From positions 1-64,000 of the forward strand of contig JAUGWO010000021.1 in NCBI GenBank assembly GCA_049724395.1: a stretch of DNA of 64,000 bases, written 5' to 3'. This DNA is from Spongospora subterranea f. sp. subterranea (lineage: Eukaryota > Endomyxa: Phytomyxea > Phytomyxea > Plasmodiophorida). Positions 30,831 through 42,108 of this stretch are shown piece by piece. Each line of letters begins with the position of its first letter. Position 1 is the stretch's first letter. The notes below the pieces were generated by a model. That model saw only the letters and a list, made by a program, of their open reading frames with translations, made no database searches and had not been told where the DNA came from. The position numbers and the translations under genes were made by a program.

Positions 30831-33810
30831 ATGATGCCGAGCGTCATGTTTTCAGGATTTGTTATAGTTCTGGTAGGATTGAGGTTTAGTGCCTCAGTCA
30901 ATCCTCGACCATCGGATTTGGTTCATGACTTACACAGGGCAATAGAAAACAGGTCGCTTTGGTGTATTGATATTGTGGATAATATAAAGGACTAATCAGA
31001 TTATTCAGAGATCCGTTTGCGGATCAGTTGGCCAGGGAGATTAATGACGAGTATATCAATGGTCGCTATGGTTTTACACTAAAGAAGTATGAGCGTGGAT
31101 ATTGGAACGATTGGGTTGTATCATCAAACAGTGGCTAATCCAATATTTTACTGATCAAATATCATAGGACGAGAATGGTCGGTTGATCACCACCACCCTC
31201 AATTGGGCACTTTTCTACGAACAGTAATTACGACTTCACATTGTTCTGATTACCCCTTAATGTTCATACAATAGGGAGACGGTCGCCCTGATCCTAATAG
31301 CCAAAGGAGCCGATATATTTGAAACCGATCAATTTGAAAATACGCCATTGCACATCGCCGCTGCTCGTGGACTGTAATATATATCCCCATTATATGTCAT
31401 CATCCAACATCTGAGACCTTAACAGAGAGAAATCTGTCAGTAAGTTAATGGATATCATCAAGGATATCGAAATCATGGACAAGGTCAAAATGTCGAAACA
31501 GCAAGCTATTGACCTCCAAAACCTTCATGGTGCAACTCCACTTCATTTGGCACTTTACAATCGACGGTTGGTCGCATATAATGTTTGAGACTGATGTGCT
31601 GTAAATATCAATTGTACTATGTTTTAGGAAAGTGGTGATCAAAAATTTGTTGGCTGAAGGTGCCAATTCGGTGGTTGCTGATGAAGACGGATTTACAGCA
31701 CTGCACCTCTCTGCAACAGATTATCTCCGGTGGTAATACTGTTTAAATCATTGATTATTCAACATATTTCATAGTAGAATTTAACAGCACTGGGGAGACC
31801 TTCATGAATGTAATCAAAGCTGCGAGGCCAAAACCGAACGAACTTCTGCGCCAAAGCGGGATGCCACCGCGCTTCTATACGTGTTTGATCAAACAATTGA
31901 GTGATTTTGGCCTGTATACTGATTACATGTCGGTCAAACATATTCGATCAGCTGACCAAATCTCACAGAACCAAAGATTTATGTTCTGTAATATTCAGTA
32001 AGTCGTGTGAAGGAATCAATCTGAAGAACAACTTCGGCGAGACTGCTCTCTCAATTGCGGTGCAGTTTCATCTGTTGGTCAAAGTTACTCTCTGGCTTTG
32101 ATCAGCGCCCTCAATAGCATGTTTATTGTCCACAGAGTTGATATCGCCCAAATTCTGTTTGAGAACGGTGCCGATCCCACAATTGGAAAGAGCATACAAT
32201 CGCCCTACTGTGTCTTTTATTCTTTGTATATCGCCCAGGTCTCACTAAATATTTACATCTTTACTGAAGTGTTTACAGGCCAGACAAAAAGTTCATCTCA
32301 ATGATACAAAATACTGATGTCAACCACCAGTACAATGATGGCTGCACTCTTCTCCATTTTGCTGTTAAGCATCGTCGGTTGGTCGTAATTTATTTTAACA
32401 CTGATTAGCCCCTCAATAACACTGATTTGTTAGGGATGTGGTGGTGAAGAATCTATTGGACAGAGGCGCCGATCCAACAATAGCGGATAATGATGGGAAT
32501 ACAGCACTGCATCTGGCGGTGAACAATTTCCTGTATACTGCTATAATCTGTTATGTCTCCAAAAAGCTGATTGATGTTTTACAGGAGTGATGAAACCATT
32601 ATTCAAATGATTGAGACGGCGAGGCCAAATACTGTCGATATTGTGGGCCATAATGGGATGACAAACCCCTTTTGGCATAAAACAAAAATGGATCATTATC
32701 ACCGGTATGCGGTCAATGGGTTAGTATCATTACTGACATCGCTGTTGTGATCTTACAGGGACCGACATGTCATCTCTCAGTCGCCAGATAATTTCAATTT
32801 CCAGAACCATAAGGGGCACACCAGTTTTTTTTTAGCAGTTTTTTTTGCACGGTTGGGCAATTGCTCTGTGGGTTCAACATCACTCAATAATGTTTTTTTA
32901 CACTCAGTTCTAAAATCGCCCAAATTCTTTTGGAAAACGGCGCCGATCCCTCTATAACAGATAATGATGGGAATACAGCCCTGCATCTAGCGATGAAGGA
33001 GGAAGGGTACGCTGCTATAATGTTTTTCAATGAATATGAGTATCTGATTAAGATCTCATAGATCGGGATGGTCCACTATTGAAATGTTTAAGGCGGCGCT
33101 GCCAAACACTGTCATTACTGACGATGATGTCAACCACGTGAACAATTATGACGACTCTCTTAGTTATTTAGCTGCGTTGGTCGTCAATAGTCCTGGATAT
33201 TGAACATCTCTTCAATAAAACTGATCTATTAGGAATGTGAAGGTCAAGAAGCTATTGCGTCGACAAGCCGATCCCGTCGTACTGGACCTTGCAGAAAAGT
33301 ATTATATGTATACTACTGGAATCTGTTTATATTTGCAAAACATCTGATGAAAAGTTCCAGATTTACAGCTATCATTCGCGAAATCATCACGCCTGGAACG
33401 TTCCGTGGTGCGATGAAGAATGAGGGCACTTTCTGGTCAAATATCAACAAATATATTTGAAATATCAGAAACCGCTGAATTAATCTCACAGGCATATGAG
33501 CGATTTTTTCAGAGTCTCGTGTTCGGAAATAATCAATCTCCAAAACCATAAGAAGGAAACTGCTCTCTATTTGGCAGTTTCAGAACAGCGGTTTGTCTGA
33601 TCTACGAATGGTCAACCCCTTTGTGCTATTTAACTTTTTGCTTGCAGACTCGCTGTTGTTGAAGTTTTTTTGGGATTGGGTGCCGACCGCACCATCAAGT
33701 TTAATGGAAAGACAGCGTTGGACCTGGCTATACAGATGGAGGCAGAACAAAAATACAGATCTGCCACAGAGATCGTCAAACTCTTATCGATAGTCAACAC
33801 GACGACATAA
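30831..33810 (+). CDS. Secreted ankyrin-repeat protein, 19 exons, apparently intact
   Basis: Exons: 30831-30952, 31009-31114, 31168-31223, 31275-31373, 31426-31566, 31628-31729, 31788-31913, 31969-32073, 32136-32225, 32279-32377, 32434-32532, 32585-32704, 32759-32851, 32908-33006, 33062-33175, 33233-33307, 33361-33435, 33492-33590, 33648-33810. They sum to 1983 nt, 660 codons plus TAA, with no internal stop. Every intron is GT-AG, 51-62 nt; intron 1 has a CTAAT branch motif. The start MMPSVMFSGFVIVLVGLRFS looks like a signal peptide. Ankyrin cores recur (DNDGNTALHLA twice, NLHGATPLHLA, DQFENTPLHIA). Five exons are exactly 99 nt, one ankyrin repeat each, and all introns after exon 3 are phase 2. 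It probably acts as a secreted protein-binding scaffold. Splicing is inferred and untested; the acceptor of exon 17 has two possible sites. Confidence 0.8.
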
Positions 33811-34693
33811 GGGTTTTTAAGAGGTTATTACACATGATAATACTGATTCCACCGTCCATTGGGCATAAATTGAGCCTTTAGCGGTCTCTGCAGTCGAAAT
33901 TTGGTGTTTGTCGATGTAGCAGCGTCCCTAAACGTGTGGCGTCTTTAAAACTAAATCGCTGAGTATAGTACAAAAGAATTAGAGATGTGTTTAATTGACA
34001 AGTATTTGTCTCTGTCATTCCGCGATAATTTGTAGAAGATCACGGTATGCCAAAGTCGCCCAACTAATGTCATTTCTCAACTTTGGAACCTTGTTTTTGC
34101 TGCCTTTTGATGTGCCAGTAGACTGATTGGTTTTTTGAGTGTTCAAGTTGTACCTTGTGGTCTTCCATCATTGTGAAAATTGTGCTTCCACTTCGGGGGA
34201 TTGACACATCTCAGTCACATTCCAGCTTCCGCCAGTTTGTAATCAACCTGTAATTGAGCAGTATCGATAGGACCACTCAACACATTGTGCAATGATTAAC
34301 TTTCTAGCTGATGCGAATCTTTCGAAATCGCCACTATAGATAAAAATCCGAAATTTCCTGAAGCCAGGTTGCGTCTATAAATATTATGCAAAAAAATAGG
34401 AATCTTTTACAAGTAGGTTATACTTTCCCTAATCAATATCGTTTCTGACATCAATCTAGTCCTCACTGACTATCTTGTTAGAGACCATGAATGAATCCTC
34501 ATCCATGGTACTGTCAGACTTTCACTCACTAAACCAAAAAATCATAATATTATCGCAACACTGCTTCAATCATATCGTAGGCTAACTGTGGGCTCTCAAT
34601 TTCCGACGCCTGGGATATGACTTGGCCTTACTCTTCAACTCTAGTGAAGCAACCACATCAATTGATTTGTCCATCAATTTCTCCAACAAAACC
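33811..34693. other. Stretch without a recognised gene
   Basis: DNA between the ankyrin stop and gypsy 2. The right part should hold the 3' untranslated region and LTR of the minus-strand gypsy 2, but I could not place LTR boundaries. The left part is unique and A/T-rich. Confidence 0.4.
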
Positions 34694-35382
34694 TCAATCT
34701 GACTTCTCAGTGAATGAGTTTTGTTTGCAATCAAGAATTCTTGGACCAATGTCCTTGCATCCTGATGGCTCCCAGGATTTTTCGGTCTCTGAAAATCCCA
34801 ACCATTTTGCTAATGCTACGAGCGATTGAGATTTCGAATCCACTTTCACGTTCACAATAAACTCTGCTTCAAATGTAGCATTGTCAAAGGCAAACTGATT
34901 CTTAATCTCCTCAGTAACATTCATCTTCCAATCGTCAAAAAATCGGATTCTATCCCCATCAACTTTCCGCATTGACATATCAACTAAGTTCATGACAGTA
35001 AACACATATCCATTGTTATTCTCAACAATCTGATAAGGCCCTCTCCATCTCTGAAAGAGCTTCTGTCCAGACTTCTCAACATCAGGGCTACATAAGACGA
35101 AATCTCCGACACCAAAATTTGGTCTTTGCCGAGGTTTCCTTGTCTTTGGCAACTTACGATTCTGCGTTCAGAACTCGTATTAGCCGCAACTTCTTTGTGC
35201 AGCTGTTCCATAGCACTCTCTAATGTCTCAGTTCTGCTGACAATTTGTTCTGTTATCATCTGACATACCCAGGTTCTCTCCAGGCGTTTTAAAGATAAGT
35301 TCCAGCGAATTATCACTTTTTATTCCCGTATGAGCCGTTACTGGAGCTTTCCACCCCAGTCTCTTCTTTGGTCGATGGTTCA
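34694..35382 (-). pseudogene. Gypsy 2 integrase C-terminus and chromodomain
   Basis: After the SINE the frame resumes with NHRPKKRLGWKAPVTAHTG, continues in broken frames to a GPY-type module (KLFQRWRGPYQIVENNNGYV, about 35060) and ends with a chromodomain (SLVALAKWLGFSETEKSWEP, about 34780). The last frame stops at 34694. Confidence 0.65.
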
Positions 35383-35393
35383 TAGCATGTTCT

Positions 35394-35670
35394 GGTATGG
35401 TATGGTATACAAAGGTTCGCAGGTTCTTATGGGTCGGGTAATCCTGTGTACAACCAGGTTTTCCCTACTTCCACCTGGCCGCTACAAGTAGATTGGGTAT
35501 CCAATGAAGGAAACCTATTAGACCAGTTGGATTCAGCAACATAACCGGTCCTACGACCATACCGAATGGGGCTTGCCCCCACCCGATTACATTGCCTACC
35601 CAGAGTTATCGAGTTTACTGCAAGCAGCTCACTCTCCCACATTCATTAGAGGCCACGTGGTCAGACCCTA
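35394..35670 (-). mobile_element. SINE with 11-bp target duplication
   Basis: A 277-bp insertion splits the gypsy 2 integrase. Identical 11-bp flanks TAGCATGTTCT lie at 35383-35393 and 35671-35681. On the minus strand its 5' part starts GGGTCTGACCACGTGG, similar to a tRNA-type A box (TGACCACGTGG). The B box is not clear. The 3' end is a short tandem of TACCA (ACCATACCATACC), a typical SINE tail. It has no coding capacity. A LINE in the same genome would have moved it. The pentameric tail and long duplication make non-LTR retroposition the best reading. Confidence 0.7.
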
Positions 35671-36456
35671 TAGCATGTTCTATTGCTTTCAACAACCATG
35701 GCCAATCCTCTTCATTCCACCTCAACTCTGAAATCAGAGCTTGAAATAAAGACGTCAGTGCCTTATTCACAACGTCAACTGTCCCTTTAGGATAGTGAAT
35801 ATACGCTGTGGTCCAATGTTGTTCCACACCCGCTTTCTTGACAAAGCTCCTCATTACTTCTGATAGAAAGTAAGAAGCTTGATCTGAAACATACACCTCT
35901 AATGTTCCAAACTTTGATCGCCATTCCATCAACGCATCAACAGTCGTCTCCGTATCAGGAGTCACTGCTGGTGTCAGGTGAACCAAACCTGACAAGTCAT
36001 CTACAATAACTAGAACCCATTCAAACTCATGATATGATCCTTTCACTCTAGGCATTATATACATGAAATCAAAGTGCAATACTTGATTTGGTCTAGTTCC
36101 ATGACATGCTTCACCAAAAGGTCGTGGGATTCTCTTCCTTCCTCTGGTAGGAATGCAATGTAAACACAAGTTACATATAGACGTGACATCATCGATCATC
36201 GATTTCCAGATGAAATTGTTCTTGTAGTAGTTTGAGTACTACATTGATTCCATAATGTTCACAATTTGCCCCAACATGGGCAAACACACAATTTAGTCTT
36301 TAGGTTGTCACATTCATCTGGGATAACCACTTTGTCTGAATGATTTAGCAACAACCCATCTGAAATCAAGATTGTAGAATCCCTGTCTCGACCCTTAATC
36401 CAATTTCTCTGCTCTTGAGTAATCTCATCAACAGTTGGCCACACCAACTTACTCAT
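35615..36456 (-). pseudogene. Gypsy 2 integrase core
   Basis: A linker frame (36456-36259) leads to the integrase (36199-35680). Visible: CNLCLHCIPTRGRKRIPRP (zinc-finger end), VLHFDFMYIMPR (first Asp), VYVSDQASYF (second Asp) and YPKGTVDVVNK, where the expected Glu is Asp. The frame then runs into a SINE at 35670, which splits the block before the NHRPKKRLGW continuation on the other side (about 35382). Confidence 0.7.
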
Positions 36457-36566
36457 GGGTTGAGTCCGAAATTGATCCTTGAAGTGTTGAGGTCCAAGTG
36501 ATGCATCAGTTGGGTCTATCCTAGCGTCATGATCGATATCAATCTCAACATGCTCAGATTCATCAG

Positions 36567-37391
36567 TTATTGATCCATTACTCCTTTAAGTACGACGATT
36601 AACTGTAATCCTATTGCATCTCTCAGAACCGCATCCAGAATTCCAGATACCTTCAGGCCATTATCAATGTCTGATTTTGATAATGCAGCCCCCCATCGAG
36701 TCATCATATCAGCCCAGACATTCATGTCTCCTGATATATGTTCGATGTTGAATCTAAATGATCTGAGATTCATACCCCATCTTTCCAAGCGTTCCCCAGG
36801 TTGCTTCGTGCACGTTTCAGGATTATACATGGAAGTCAAATTCCTATGATCCGTAAAAAGCAGAAAGGGTTTAGAAGACTGAACTAAATAGTCCAATTTC
36901 CTACATGTGTTCCAGATAGCGAATGCTTCCTTATCTGGCGTGGACCAGTTCAATTCTGATCCATGGAATCTGTGTCCGCAGAATCCCAACGGTTCATGTC
37001 TCTGATCATGAAACGGCAGTTTCCCAACATCCTCATGTGGAATCTGTGTCACCATACCAGAACTATGATATTGACTCGCATCAGTGAACACACATTGAAC
37101 CATATCCTCGTCTGGATAGTTCAGCTGAGTTCGTCTACTGATCGCAGCCTTCATACTGCTGAATGCTTCATCATGAACTGCATTCCAACCAAACGCGCTC
37201 AATGATTTTCCCTTGGCCACCGATTTGGTCCTTTTCGGCTGACCTTTCATTGCGCTCTCATAGATATTCTGCAATGGCAGAACTAATCAATTATAATCTG
37301 GAATGGCTCTACTCATCCATTGAATAGCCATAACAAACTGTTGCAAGTCTCGCGCTGTCGTTGGCTTCTGCATATTTACTAATGCCTCAAC
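36567..37391 (-). pseudogene. Gypsy 2 RT connection and RNase H
   Basis: From 37391 the frame reads TARDLQQFVMAIQWMSRAIP (RT connection), a stop, then an open RNase H domain (37274-36567) with QCVFTDASQYHSSG, KEAFAIWNTC, LLFTDHRNL and IEHISGDMNVWADMMTRW. All RNase H acidic blocks appear present. It would degrade the RNA strand during reverse transcription. The frame loses its RT palm at the chromovirus boundary. Confidence 0.7.
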
Positions 37392-37573
37392 TGTAATGAC
37401 CTGGACGGAACGAACTACAGGGCTTAAGCTAAACTAGAGAGAAGGAACTAACAGAGGCTGAGGCTAAACGTGGTGCTTTACTAGAACTAATAATACGATC
37501 TGAGCCCGAAGACTCAGATCATTCAAGTAGGTAATATGGATAGATATTATTGACTGGTGTTGGGGACCTAACA
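37392..37573 (-). repeat. 3' LTR of the chromovirus
   Basis: This 182-bp LTR has TG...CA ends (TGTTAGGTCCCC and GGTCATTACA on the minus strand) and lies directly after the polypurine tract that follows the chromodomain stop. Beyond it lies GTTGAGGCATT, part of the gypsy 2 RT frame. Confidence 0.7.
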
Positions 37574-38776
37574 CTACCTCCCCTTTTTTAAATCCCGATT
37601 AGGTTTGTCCGGATAATTGTCATGAAATTTAGCGATGGCTTCCCGCAGCGGAGGAGAGTTATCTGCAAGCCCTCGCGCTGGCTCCCAGGAACGTTCGGAT
37701 GGAGGATAACCTTCCCAGTCCACTAAGTATTGCAGCTGATTGCGGTAGACCCTAGAATCCAGAATATCCTTAACGATGAATAACGGTTCTGTTGATTCCG
37801 CAGGTATGAAAATGGGTTCAGGAGGACAATCTTGAGCTCGCCCAGCAATGTCGTTCCTGTGATATGGCTCAATCTGCGAGACGAGGAACGTGTTATGCAC
37901 TCGCCAAGCTGCAGGCAATTGCAATGAAAATGTTACGTCGTTAACCTTCGCGATGATCGGGAAGGGTCCTGCGAATCTGTCGTCGAGCTTTGGACAAGGT
38001 CGAGTTGTATTCCAATCGATTCTCTTCACCATGACTAACTCGCCCAGTGAATATGCGGGAGCCTCAGAACGTTTGTTATCGGCATATTTTTTCATCGAAA
38101 ACACGGCCTGTTCAAGTTGTCGTCGTAAAAATAAGCGAATGCTTCGTAAATGGTTTGCCCTTTCATCAGCGGACGGATTCGCTTGTGATTGGCAGAATGA
38201 TGGGACGTCGATGGTGCGGGGATGGAACCCATAGTTTGCGAAAAATTGGGAAACTTTGGTCGATGAGTGTTAGGTGTTGTTGTATTGGAATTCAGCCAGC
38301 GCCAACCAATCTTCCCAGTCATCCTGCTGATAGGAAGTAAACGTCCTTAAATACTGCTCTAAAACTTGGTTAACCCTTTCTGTCTGTCCTTTGGTCTGCG
38401 GGTGTCTCGACGTAGATGGTTTCCGTTGAATCTGTAGCCGTTGGAGAAGGCATTTCCAAAATCCTGCAACCATCTGCGGGCCACGGTCTGATACAATATC
38501 GTCTGGGAGTCCATGAAGCCGAAACACTTGTCGTAGCATCAATTCAGCCAACTGTGGCGATGTGATTGATTCTTTACAAGCAATAAAATGAGCCATTTTC
38601 GACAAACGATCAACCACGACGAGAATTGAGTCGAAACCGTTGGATTTGGGTAGTTTGACAATGAAGTCTAATGAAATTGATCGCCATAAATCCGTTGGAA
38701 TGGGTAACGGTTTTAACAGTTCTGGTGGTGCCTTGCGCTGCAATTTGGTTCGCTGGTGTTGGAGATGCGTCAACAT
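37574..38776 (-). pseudogene. Chromovirus integrase-chromodomain with one nonsense codon
   Basis: Integrase blocks are intact: SISLDFIVKLPKS (first Asp), DDIVSDRGPQMV (second) and TKGQTERVNQVLEQYL (Glu). The frame reaches a TAA near 38270, but continues in the same frame through NYGFHPRTI and the GPY-like FAGPFPIIAKV to a chromodomain (QLQYLVDWEGYPPSERSWEP). A single nonsense codon is the only visible lesion here. The N-terminal zinc domain is cut off at about 38780. Confidence 0.75.
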
Positions 38777-38962
38777 TCTCTACTGCGGTGAGTCATGGAC
38801 AAGGAGGTCAATAACGCGTGAATCATGACTATATGATTGACACATCGGATACCGAATAAAACTCACGCCTTAATCACAAAACGGTTAATAGAATACTCAT
38901 TCGACGATGCCAGCCTTGACGATAACGCTCAATAGAATACCCGCCCAAGAATCTCTACAGGT

Positions 38963-39646
38963 TCGTAAGGCTAGTTCCTTCATGTCCGTCAGGTGCTTCT
39001 TCATTCCCTCCTTCGCGTTGAACATCTTGTTCGTGAAGTCTTGCTTCATGTATTGCACGTGTGAGAAAGTCCTGGCCCTATGTGAATGCTCCAGCGCATT
39101 CCAAGCGGCCGGGGTCCTACATTCAATCACCGTCATTACTTGGTTTGCTTCTACGTTGTTGACTATTTCGGCAAAGCAAGTGTCGTTTTCGTGTTCGTCG
39201 TGTGATGAGCTCAACTCTACTATGTGCCACAACCGTCTCGCTCGGCCCCTACGATACCGGCGACGAACCAAGCGAGCAATTCTATTGTGAAATCATACCG
39301 AGGAGTCAAGCTCAACGAAGAGAATTACATGATGTGGGCGTTCCAAATGAAGGTTCACCTGAAATCCACACGACTGTGGCACATAGTAGAGTTGAGCTCA
39401 TCACACGACGAACACGAAAACGACACTTGCTTTGCCGAAATAGTCAACAACGTAGAAGCAAACCAAGTAATGACGGTGATTGAATGTAGGACCCCGGCCG
39501 AAGCTTGGAATGCGCTGGAGCATTCACATAGGGCCAGGACTTTCTCACACGTGCAATACATGAAGCAAGACTTCACGAACAAGATGTTCAACGCGAAGGA
39601 GCGAATGAAGAAGCACCTGACGGACCTGAAGGAACTAGCCTTACGA
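38963..39646. repeat. Inverted repeat of copia gag, about 275-bp arms
   Basis: The left arm (38963-39235) is the reverse complement of 39371-39646, with a few substitutions and a 3-bp (GAA) difference. The 135-bp spacer contains the gag start region. Both arms encode the same gag peptide (RLWHIVELSSSHDEHEN) on opposite strands. This is a fold-back duplication and a transcript through it would form a long hairpin. Confidence 0.85.
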
Positions 39647-39838
39647 CTAAGGCTAGCCGGACGAGACCTAGACGACTCTGAACTGGCATCAGCAATACTG
39701 ATCAGCGTAAAGGATAAACTATACGAGCACGCGATAGCTGCACTTACGGCTGGACGAATATTACCGCCAAGATACGACGAGATAAGTGCATCATTACTGT
39801 TACGAGAAAAGGAACTGTCGAGAGCTACACAAGACTGA
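39224..39838 (+). pseudogene. Copia gag (UBN2-type)
   Basis: A 204-codon frame with a copia gag pattern: ENYMMWAFQMKVHLKS, LWHIVELSSS, PAEAWNALEHSHRART, and DLDDSELASAILISV. The start ATG at 39224 overlaps the inner edge of the left inverted arm. It would package element RNA. A stop at 39836 and a frame change separate it from the knuckle (CFNCNVFGHLSRDC, about 39890-39930). In copia elements gag and pol normally form one frame. Confidence 0.7.
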
Positions 39839-41458
39839 CGAGAGGACGGATTCTCAACGGGGTCACGATCGAAGGAAACAAGGAAATGCTTTAACTGCAA
39901 CGTATTTGGTCACTTATCCCGCGACTGTCGCAGACCGCAGAAGGGAAACAGGAGGAACGAAGCGAAGAACTCCAGATACAACGAACAGAGACCAAAATGG
40001 CAGAACAACGGAAAACACGAGGCCAACATGACGGAGGAGTATGGCTTCTCAGCGGGCACGGCACAAGCCAACGACGAACAAGGATTCATGATTTGTGACT
40101 CCGGCGCGACATCACATATGACTGGGGATCGTCGGACGATTAATATCATGGCACGAATCGACCCGACCAGCGTCGTTCTCGCTGATGGACGAACAATCAC
40201 GGCCACAACGGCTGGATCCGCCTGGAGACACGGATTGTTCTCAGTAGGAAGAGCATGTGAATCGTTCGCTGACAGCGTGAAACTAACTAGGTACCGATGT
40301 ATTATCACCGCCGCTGGACGAGAAATACTGACGGGAACGAGGAACGGGCGACATTATTTATTTGAAATTGTCCAGAAGCACCACGCATTTGATGCAGAAA
40401 GCAAGAACGAGAATTCAGTACATGGCATTGGACAAGACGAAGTGACCTACGAACCGTGTCGAGCATGCCAATTGCAGAAGAACACTGTGAGGCCAGCACC
40501 AAAGTCAGGAAACACACCCGTCATGGAGATCCTGGATCGAGTCCATTCCGATTTTTTCGGTCCATTCCACGTATCGGCAACCGGCAACCGATATTTTATT
40601 TCATTCATCGACGAAGGATCGAGGTGGGCAACGATAATGCCAATGAAAACTAGGGACGAGGCGTTGACTAAGTTTAAAGAGTTCAGAGCAATGATCGTTT
40701 TTAAGGCAATCGGTCAAGGAAAGATTCGAGCACTCAGGACCGACAACGCCAAGGAATACTGCAATGAAATATTCAAAACATATTTGATCAACCAAGGCAT
40801 TTTCACCACGAGTATTCTACGCCGTATCGCCAGCATCAAAACGGGATTGCAGAACGGTATAACCGAACGATCCAGGATATGGCGCGAACCATGATGACGC
40901 ACGCGGATCTGCCCACGACATGACAAAGAAGATGACGCCGCGAAGCAGAGGCCATCTTGGTGGGATATGAGAGTGGACGCAAGGCATACAGACTCGTGGA
41001 CCTACAGACGCGAAGAATGTTCGTCAGCAAAGATGTAAAGTTCAACGAAAACATCCTGGGATACGGTAGAAGCGGAGGCAACGCTCAAGAATGCGACGAC
41101 TTCGAGGAATCCACAAACGATCAGGACCACACCCAAAGGAAACCAGATACCGAAAACGACGACGATCACGTGCATATAATCGAAAACGAAACGTTACAAA
41201 ACGGCGACGAAAATGGGAACCTACATAGACGACCAGATCGTGTTCGAGCTCAACCTGCGCGATTTCACAAAGAATTCGTTAACATGATAGATCGAGAACT
41301 AGTAACACGAACAGAGGCTTTACAACGGTCGGACGCGATTGAGTGGGAGAAAGCGATGCTGCAAGAATATCAATCCTTGATCAGCAATGGGACTTGGTCG
41401 CTCACGAACTTGCCGAAGGGGCGGACGACAATAGGCACAAAGTGGGTATTTTTCGAGC
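39839..41458 (+). pseudogene. Copia pol (protease, integrase, start of RT)
   Basis: Zinc knuckle CFNCNVFGHLSRDC, then protease FMICDSGATSHMTG (about 40090), a pre-integrase block (RACQLQKNTV), and integrase RVHSDFFGPFHVS (first Asp) and IRALRTDNAKEY (second). A shift near 40850 precedes the Glu block (AERYNRTIQDMARTMM). After a gap near 40920 the frame 40957-41458 carries the linker and the first RT motif (AIEWEKAMLQEYQSL...TIGTKWVF). RT palm and RNase H are absent. Confidence 0.75.
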
Positions 41459-41460
41459 CA

Positions 41461-42108
41461 TGGCGCCACTTGATAGGTATTTCTCTTCAAATTGACAGCA
41501 CTTATTGAGTTTTTCTTGTGCAGTTTTTGACGTCGAAACTGCAACAGCAAGTGCTTTGAGGTCCAATAAATCAGAGTCGTTGCCTCTGAAAGCAAAAATG
41601 TTAACCTGTTTTTCTAAAAAAGTGAATGAAGACCTGTTGTCGGGGTTTCTGACGATTAAGCACCACACTTCTCCGAAATCGATAAAACAACCAATAGTAA
41701 ACTTAGCTGGTCGCGAATGGATCGAGGAACCACAAATGATATCGGGCACACGTTGAACTTCGAACATGATGATGCCATTTTAACTTGTGACAAAATTTCA
41801 AATACCATCCAAGACCAGCAAGTTGTCGGTGGTATCATCAAGGGGTGTGGGCATCAAATCCCAATTGATATCGGCGTTCAACATTCTTGGGACTCTTTCT
41901 CAAGTCGTCAACCTTCTTGATGAGGCAAACAGGATTTTGACTTTATCAGGAAAGTCAAACAGAAACAAACTCCTTTCAAAATACAGTCTTCATAGCAGAA
42001 GATTTTAGCAGTCGTCTGATAAATAGACGACTTGACCGCAGCAAAGCACACCAGTAAGGGTTCGAGCATTTTACGCGAGAGTTGCCTCACAAACGATCCT
42101 ATTTACGA
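41461..42108 (-). other. Unrecognised, possibly decayed coding DNA
   Basis: A minus-strand frame (41402-41767) with phrases such as TIGCFIDFGEVWCLIVRNPD and FAFRGNDSDLLDLKAL looks protein-like but belongs to no family I know. It abuts the truncated copia RT. Other frames in this stretch look like shadows. Confidence 0.3.

Larger units (their letters stand above)
34694..37391 (-). mobile_element. Ty3/gypsy retrotransposon 2, 3' part, decayed
   Basis: Minus-strand order is RT connection (about 37390-37280), RNase H, integrase and chromodomain, from high to low coordinate. The 5' half (gag, protease, RT palm) is cut off at 37391, where the 3' LTR of a chromovirus begins, so that element inserted here or recombined with it. 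A SINE (35394-35670) interrupts the integrase. The family is related to gypsy 1 and gypsy 3 (same style of integrase and chromodomain), but the sequences are distinct. Confidence 0.75.
37392..38830 (-). mobile_element. Chromovirus (Ty3/gypsy) fragment with its 3' LTR
   Basis: The LTR (37392-37573) reads TGTTAGGTCC...CATTACA on the minus strand and is preceded by the purine tract AAAAAAGGGGAGG. Internal DNA carries integrase and chromodomain (38776-37574). Upstream gag, protease, RT and the 5' LTR are absent beyond about 38830. It lies against the broken RT of gypsy 2. Confidence 0.75.
38890..41460 (+). mobile_element. Ty1/copia retrotransposon, truncated and rearranged
   Basis: Plus-strand gag, zinc knuckle, protease, integrase and the first part of RT are in copia order. 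LTRs are not found. An inverted duplicate of part of gag precedes gag itself. The integrase C-terminal half is shortened by a deletion near 40920, and the element ends abruptly at about 41458 inside RT, where unrelated minus-strand-like sequence begins. Confidence 0.75.

Noticed and set aside
30704-30889. 61-codon frame overlapping the ankyrin start
   Set aside because: It lies in another frame than the signal-peptide exon, has no homologous counterpart at the paralogue, and is too short to support.
30953-31008. Frameshift or premature stop in the ankyrin gene near 30987
   Set aside because: Both paralogues show a stop at the corresponding place, but removing a GT-AG intron (56-57 nt, with CTAAT branch motif) restores the frame in both, so it is an intron.
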